Under the pieces are notes generated by a model that saw nothing but the letters and a program-made list of their open reading frames with translations, was not told the DNA's origin and searched no databases. DNA of 64,000 nucleotides from Centropus unirufus. Lineage: Eukaryota; Chordata; Aves; Cuculiformes; Centropidae. The position numbers and the translations under genes were made by a program. Positions 59,905 through 64,000 of the stretch are shown piece after piece. The stretch covers positions 3,707,549-3,771,548 of the forward strand of contig VYZI01000012.1 of assembly GCA_013397695.1 (NCBI GenBank), in the 5' to 3' direction. Every line of letters begins with the position of its first letter. Position 1 is the first letter of the stretch.

Positions 59905-62900
59905 TAAATTTCTACAATAATTTTTATTAGTTATGGAAGAATTCCCCACTAGTATTTACATAGTGCAAAAAAGCTGTTATTACTCCAAAAAGTACGGTAG
60001 ACAGAACAATTATCCTTCATACAGCAAAAAAGAAATGGAACAAACCCCTTCATATTGTATTCCATAATGATTTTTCTACTGCTTTAACTTAAGTATTACT
60101 ATAAATTTTAAGACATTAAACACCTTTCCTTATTAGAATCTATTTAAAAGTAAAATATAGGAACTATTTATGAACATTTAGAAGGTGGGCTGTGCCAACT
60201 GGGTTTCTCCTTCCAGTGTTACCATTCACTGGCCTGGAAGTTTCAGGTTAGACATTCTCACATTCCCTTGCGTGTGGCAGGGTGGGCAGAAACCCCACGT
60301 GAACTGTTTCCACGGTTTGCTTTGGCTGGTTTTTGTTTCCTTTCACAAATTGTCACATTTAAGTTTTCAGTGGCTAACATTGGAATCGAATCCATGTGTT
60401 TCATTGGTTGGCACAACTTCACAGGAAATACTTAATGACAGTTTGAGCAAACAGCAGCTTTTCAAACAATAATACTTTTTTACATATGTCTTTAAAGTAA
60501 CATTGTTAAAATTGAAGCTTGTGTTAAAGAACTGGACAGAACCACGTTGTGTAAGCTCCCACCCACACAAATGAGCATAAAGACACCTCTTATCGTTACC
60601 AGAACACCAACAAGTGCATTACTGAACATTTCTATAATGAGTTTGTAAAACACAGGTCAACACCCTCTCTGTCACTGCTCAGCTCCAATCCTGCAAGCAC
60701 CTGCCCACGACTTAAGCTGAGAAGCAGGCCGCCAGCTGAAGGCGACGGAACTAATGCTCTTAAGCATGCGTTAGTAGGACCAGGTCCTTCAACTTACATT
60801 TCCACTTGGTCCAACCAAGGACAAAACTTCTGAAGAACTTTACGTATTTGTAATCCATGTTTTCTTATCGACAGAGATACTTAAAGTATTTATATAAATA
60901 GGTTGCATACATATAGCCACCGCTATCACTTTTAAAGATCCCTACCCCTACCACAGATACATTATTTTTTTATTTTACCAGATAAATTAAGTGGTGAAAC
61001 CATTTCTATAAAGAATGTCTTAAGAAAAGTAGAGTTTTCTGAATAATCATTTCCACAACAAAAATATCTATACACCTATAACTACAGAAACATCTTTTCT
61101 CAGGGACGGTAACAACCTGGATAACAAACTGCAGACTTTTATACTGAAATAGAAATTCAGCTACTTTTTTAAAAAAATCAAGGTACTGTAAAACATTTGT
61201 ATGCTTTCCTTGTAAATTCTGGTGATGATAGAATCAAAATTACCACAGTGCGATACTCTCCAAGCGGCAAGGAACGTCCCTAACTTCAGATGCAAATGAT
61301 CACTCCCAGAAGAACTGCAATTTCATTCTCCCAGTTATTGCTCATTCTCAGCTGATCAAAAAGGAAGCACTAAAACCACTTTGCTCGGTTTCAGTTTGCT
61401 CCTCTCAGGGTGATCTGCCACCCTTTAAACAGAGACTAGTTCCTTATCTGCTGGCAAATTGAGAGAGATTAGAAGTGCTACATCACCTTCCAGAATTCTA
61501 TTAAGCCTGTAGCAAAACTGCAGTTAAATAATGGGCTGAATATTACAAGACTATTGATATAAATGTCAGAAAACTTTAAAATGACAGTCCGAGTTCAGAA
61601 AAGACATATAAAAAGATGTGCCTTTGATGTTAATACCTCAAGATCAAAAGTGATTTGAATCACTGGCACTGAAAAAGCAAGAGGAAGAAATACAAACACC
61701 CTTGTTTCTGATGTTCTGGTGCAGTTTCACCCTCAGTGTATGCACTGATCTCAGCTGGCTTTGAGACGTGCTTACACATCCAAGGGCAAGTTTCACTTGT
61801 CAGCAGTTCAAACACCTATAATTTCCTAAAGCAAACACTCTTTCCAAACACAGACAGTAGAAATCGGCCGTAAGTACAGTAAAAGTTTTAACATTCAGGA
61901 GGCATCATTCCTTAGTCTTTGTTCTCCTGTAAAATGCCTGTTCTAACATCTAGGAGGTTTACATTAAGGAACTATGAACATGACAGAACAGACAGTTGTC
62001 CTAGCAGCTCTCTATACTGCTTATCTACATAGCATTTGCTATGCCTATGCCTATCAAAGCATTATTTACAGAATACACAGTTTCTATTATTCTCTTGAGC
62101 ATTCGAAAAAAAAATCCAGGGTAGATTTTTTTTAACCTAGAGTCTTATTTTCCCAGTGCAACTTAAAATGCCAGCAACCCTACTGCTACAAGTGTTGGTC
62201 CCATGTCAATACGTGTGGACTACCTAAGCTATCAATTTCTTGTGTTTTTCAGCCTACTCAAAGGACTTTAGTTCATTTCAATAAAAGTGATCAAGAAAAC
62301 TGAAGAATTAAAAGAAACCCTTCCTGTAAAAGTGTTATTCATGTGCATTACTCTTTGGCTACTCTTGCAGGGAAGCTCCAGCTGCTGGCAGTTTCAGCAC
62401 ATCCCTTACCAATAGACAGATGAAAAAGGACTCCTGACACGCAAAGTTTTGACAGAGATCCCATTTTCAATCCAAAATAAATTCATCATCAGTTCATGGA
62501 TTTTGTTTCAGTATTCAAAAGGAAACACAGAACAATCCTCTAGCAACAAGTATGTTTCGGGGGGTGTGTGTATATTTTTGTTTCTTTTACCTTTGAACCA
62601 CTCAAATACTTCCCCATACTAGAGGGCACTTCCCCCTTTCCTGGAATAACTACTTCCTTTTCTACTCTAGAGGTCAACTCCCGATGCTGCTACAACTGTG
62701 AGAACAGACAAGAAAAAGGTCACCTTCTGAGCAGGAATTATTAGGATACATCCTGAACTCAACACGAAGGCGGCCAGGATCAAAGCATGCAGAAGATGTC
62801 GTACACTGAAACATCACCCACATTTGCTGTTATACAATAACTCTTGCTTTTGCATTGTTATGTAGATGACAATATGCAGAACAGCATTCCTGAGGTAAAT

Positions 62901-63748
62901 GACAGGAGAAAGAGGGAGCCATCAGGTTACCAAAAGCCCCAGACAAGTATTATAGTTACTGATTTATTTAGTGTGGTTTGGGTAGACAGCAACTGAAGAG
63001 TATGAGGAATTTTTTTGGTTTTTTTTTCCCAAACACAGTATTTGCACCTTGCAACAAAAACCCCCAAACATTAGTTATATCTCTCTGGTTTAAAGTTTTT
63101 TCTGGAATGAAAGTTGTTACAGCTTAACCGTAACTATCTCAAGGCTCAGCAGCTTTACAGCAATGCATTCGCCCAGATCAATTAAAAGTTGCATCCACCT
63201 TTCCATTAAGAACCACACAGATTTCACTACTATTTCCTTTTCCTTAAAGACTGCAAATGGGGTTTTGTAGCTTTTCTTTGAAGAGAACCAAAATTTTATT
63301 TTTATTTCTAGGGGGAAACTAGAAAAATCACAGCCAAATACACTGATGTGCCTGGCTTAACACCGTAACATGGATCTAAAGCATTGGTAGTTTGTCAGTC
63401 TTAATGCAGGTTATGCCTGAAAATTAGCAAAATAGTCACGTTAAAAAAGTTTTGCTTAAAACTGGTCAGTCACAAGATGTTTTTTTTTACAAAAGATGAA
63501 GTGAATCCTTACTGACAGAATTTCCACACGGTTTCTACTCTGGGAAACAGATGCTGATTATCAGCTAAGCTAGTTTTTAAATCAAACAAGTAACAAGACA
63601 GCTACAAAAATATTGTTGTGAATTAAATACACATTAAATGTTTAACAGTGCAAAATGTTGAGATGAAGCATATGAAATAATGGCTGCAACCTTTACAACA
63701 GTTAGTTTCAATATAATTTCTAGAAAGTTCCTGAGTTCCTGCTTATTT
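59905..63748 (-). other. SECISBP2L: SECISBP2L 3' UTR
   Basis: About 3.8 kb of uniformly AT-rich sequence with no repeats, between the stop codon and an AATAAA signal on the minus strand at 59928-59923, followed by a tgtgatattcctgtt G/T-rich element. Possible earlier poly(A) signals are the doubled AATAAA at 63306-63295 and one at 62968-62963. Pumilio-type UGUANAUA sites occur at 62070-62063, 62029-62022 and 59960-59953. The end point is inferred. Confidence 0.7.
59923..59928 (-). terminator. SECISBP2L: Poly(A) signal AATAAA of SECISBP2L (distal)
   Basis: AATAAA on the minus strand at the boundary between the homogeneous AT-rich UTR and mixed intergenic sequence, with a G/T-rich downstream element within about 40 nt. 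Confidence 0.6.
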
Positions 63749-64000
63749 TTACGGCATGTAGATGGAATCCGTCTGTTCTTTGTTCAAAGAGGTGCAGATG
63801 GTGGGTTTATGTTGAGCATTACTTGCGTGCTTTTCATTTGTCCAGTCCTCACCGTCAGTGACTGGATCAGCCTGCTCAGAAGTCTCCATTTCCTCCTCTT
63901 CACTTGGTTCTGCATTGTCTTCTTCAGTACCACTAAGGGTCTTCCCAAGCTGAAGGGTTTCCATAGTTCTCTGGGTCTCTGAAACCCAAGATTCTATTCT
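63749..64000 (-). CDS. SECISBP2L: SECISBP2L (SBP2-like) C-terminal coding end, partial
   Basis: The frame is open from the right edge to a TAA at 63751-63749, 83 codons plus stop. It begins RIESWVSETQRTMETLQLGK, which I recall as the near-identical sequence close to the C terminus of human SECISBP2L, then an acidic tail (EEEEMETSEQAD) ending TDSIYMP. SECISBP2L is the paralogue of SECIS-binding protein 2; it has an L7Ae-type RNA-binding domain (outside this window) and a less certain role in selenoprotein synthesis. Position and orientation next to SHC4 agree with human 15q21. The final residues differ from what I recall of the human tail. The codons here belong to the last coding exon, whose 5' limit is not in the window. 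Confidence 0.9.
   Translation of the reverse strand, partial: RIESWVSETQRTMETLQLGKTLSGTEEDNAEPSEEEEMETSEQADPVTDGEDWTNEKHASNAQHKPTICTSLNKEQTDSIYMP

Noticed and set aside
1..64000. CRISPR arrays, tRNA, rRNA, snRNA, endogenous retrovirus or integrated virus
   Set aside because: None was seen: no regularly spaced direct repeats apart from the minisatellite, no recognisable RNA gene sequence, and no gag/pol-like frames or paired LTRs.

Overview
The window is nuclear DNA from a vertebrate, most likely a bird. The protein-coding parts are split into many short exons with GT/AG introns, there are two CpG islands, and there are two fragments of CR1, the dominant LINE of birds and other sauropsids. 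SHC4 spans only about 31 kb of coding extent, a compactness typical of avian genomes. Nothing bacterial, viral or plasmid-like is present. All three recognised genes lie on the minus strand, so transcription runs right to left.

Layout from left to right. (1) Positions 1-15325: the first 18 coding exons (942 codons, in frame throughout) of CEP152, the centriole-duplication scaffold. The gene continues beyond the left edge. (2) About 15930-16900: the CEP152 CpG-island promoter, with CCAAT boxes, a perfect CRE and a palindromic RFX X-box. (3) About 16905-17645: a GC-rich minisatellite of about 19 units of 35-40 bp, followed by a short AT-richer stretch that reads like an orphan coiled-coil exon on the minus strand. 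(4) About 17.7-20.1 kb: intergenic. (5) Positions 20513-51973: the complete SHC4 coding sequence (12 coding exons, 628 codons plus stop) with CH2, PTB, CH1 and SH2 regions, a candidate short 3' UTR to about 20085 and a CpG-island promoter at about 52.25-53.3 kb. (6) About 53.3-59.9 kb: intergenic, no gene recognised. (7) About 59.9-64 kb: the last coding piece (83 codons plus stop) and the long AT-rich 3' UTR of SECISBP2L, whose body lies beyond the right edge.

The order CEP152 - SHC4 - SECISBP2L with a shared orientation is the one known from human 15q21. The mammalian intronless gene EID1, which sits in the same interval in human, was not seen. The genes are neighbours by descent rather than an operon: CEP152 acts at the centriole, SHC4 is a phosphotyrosine adaptor and SECISBP2L is an RNA-binding protein related to the selenoprotein factor SBP2.

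Exon limits were set by reading the sequence by eye against remembered human proteins, keeping reading frame and GT/AG boundaries. UTR limits, transcription starts and regulatory calls are less certain. I did not find a convincing new biological system. The best leads are the orphan coiled-coil segment with its minisatellite, an extra 60-codon CEP152 exon, and the X-box/CRE promoter.
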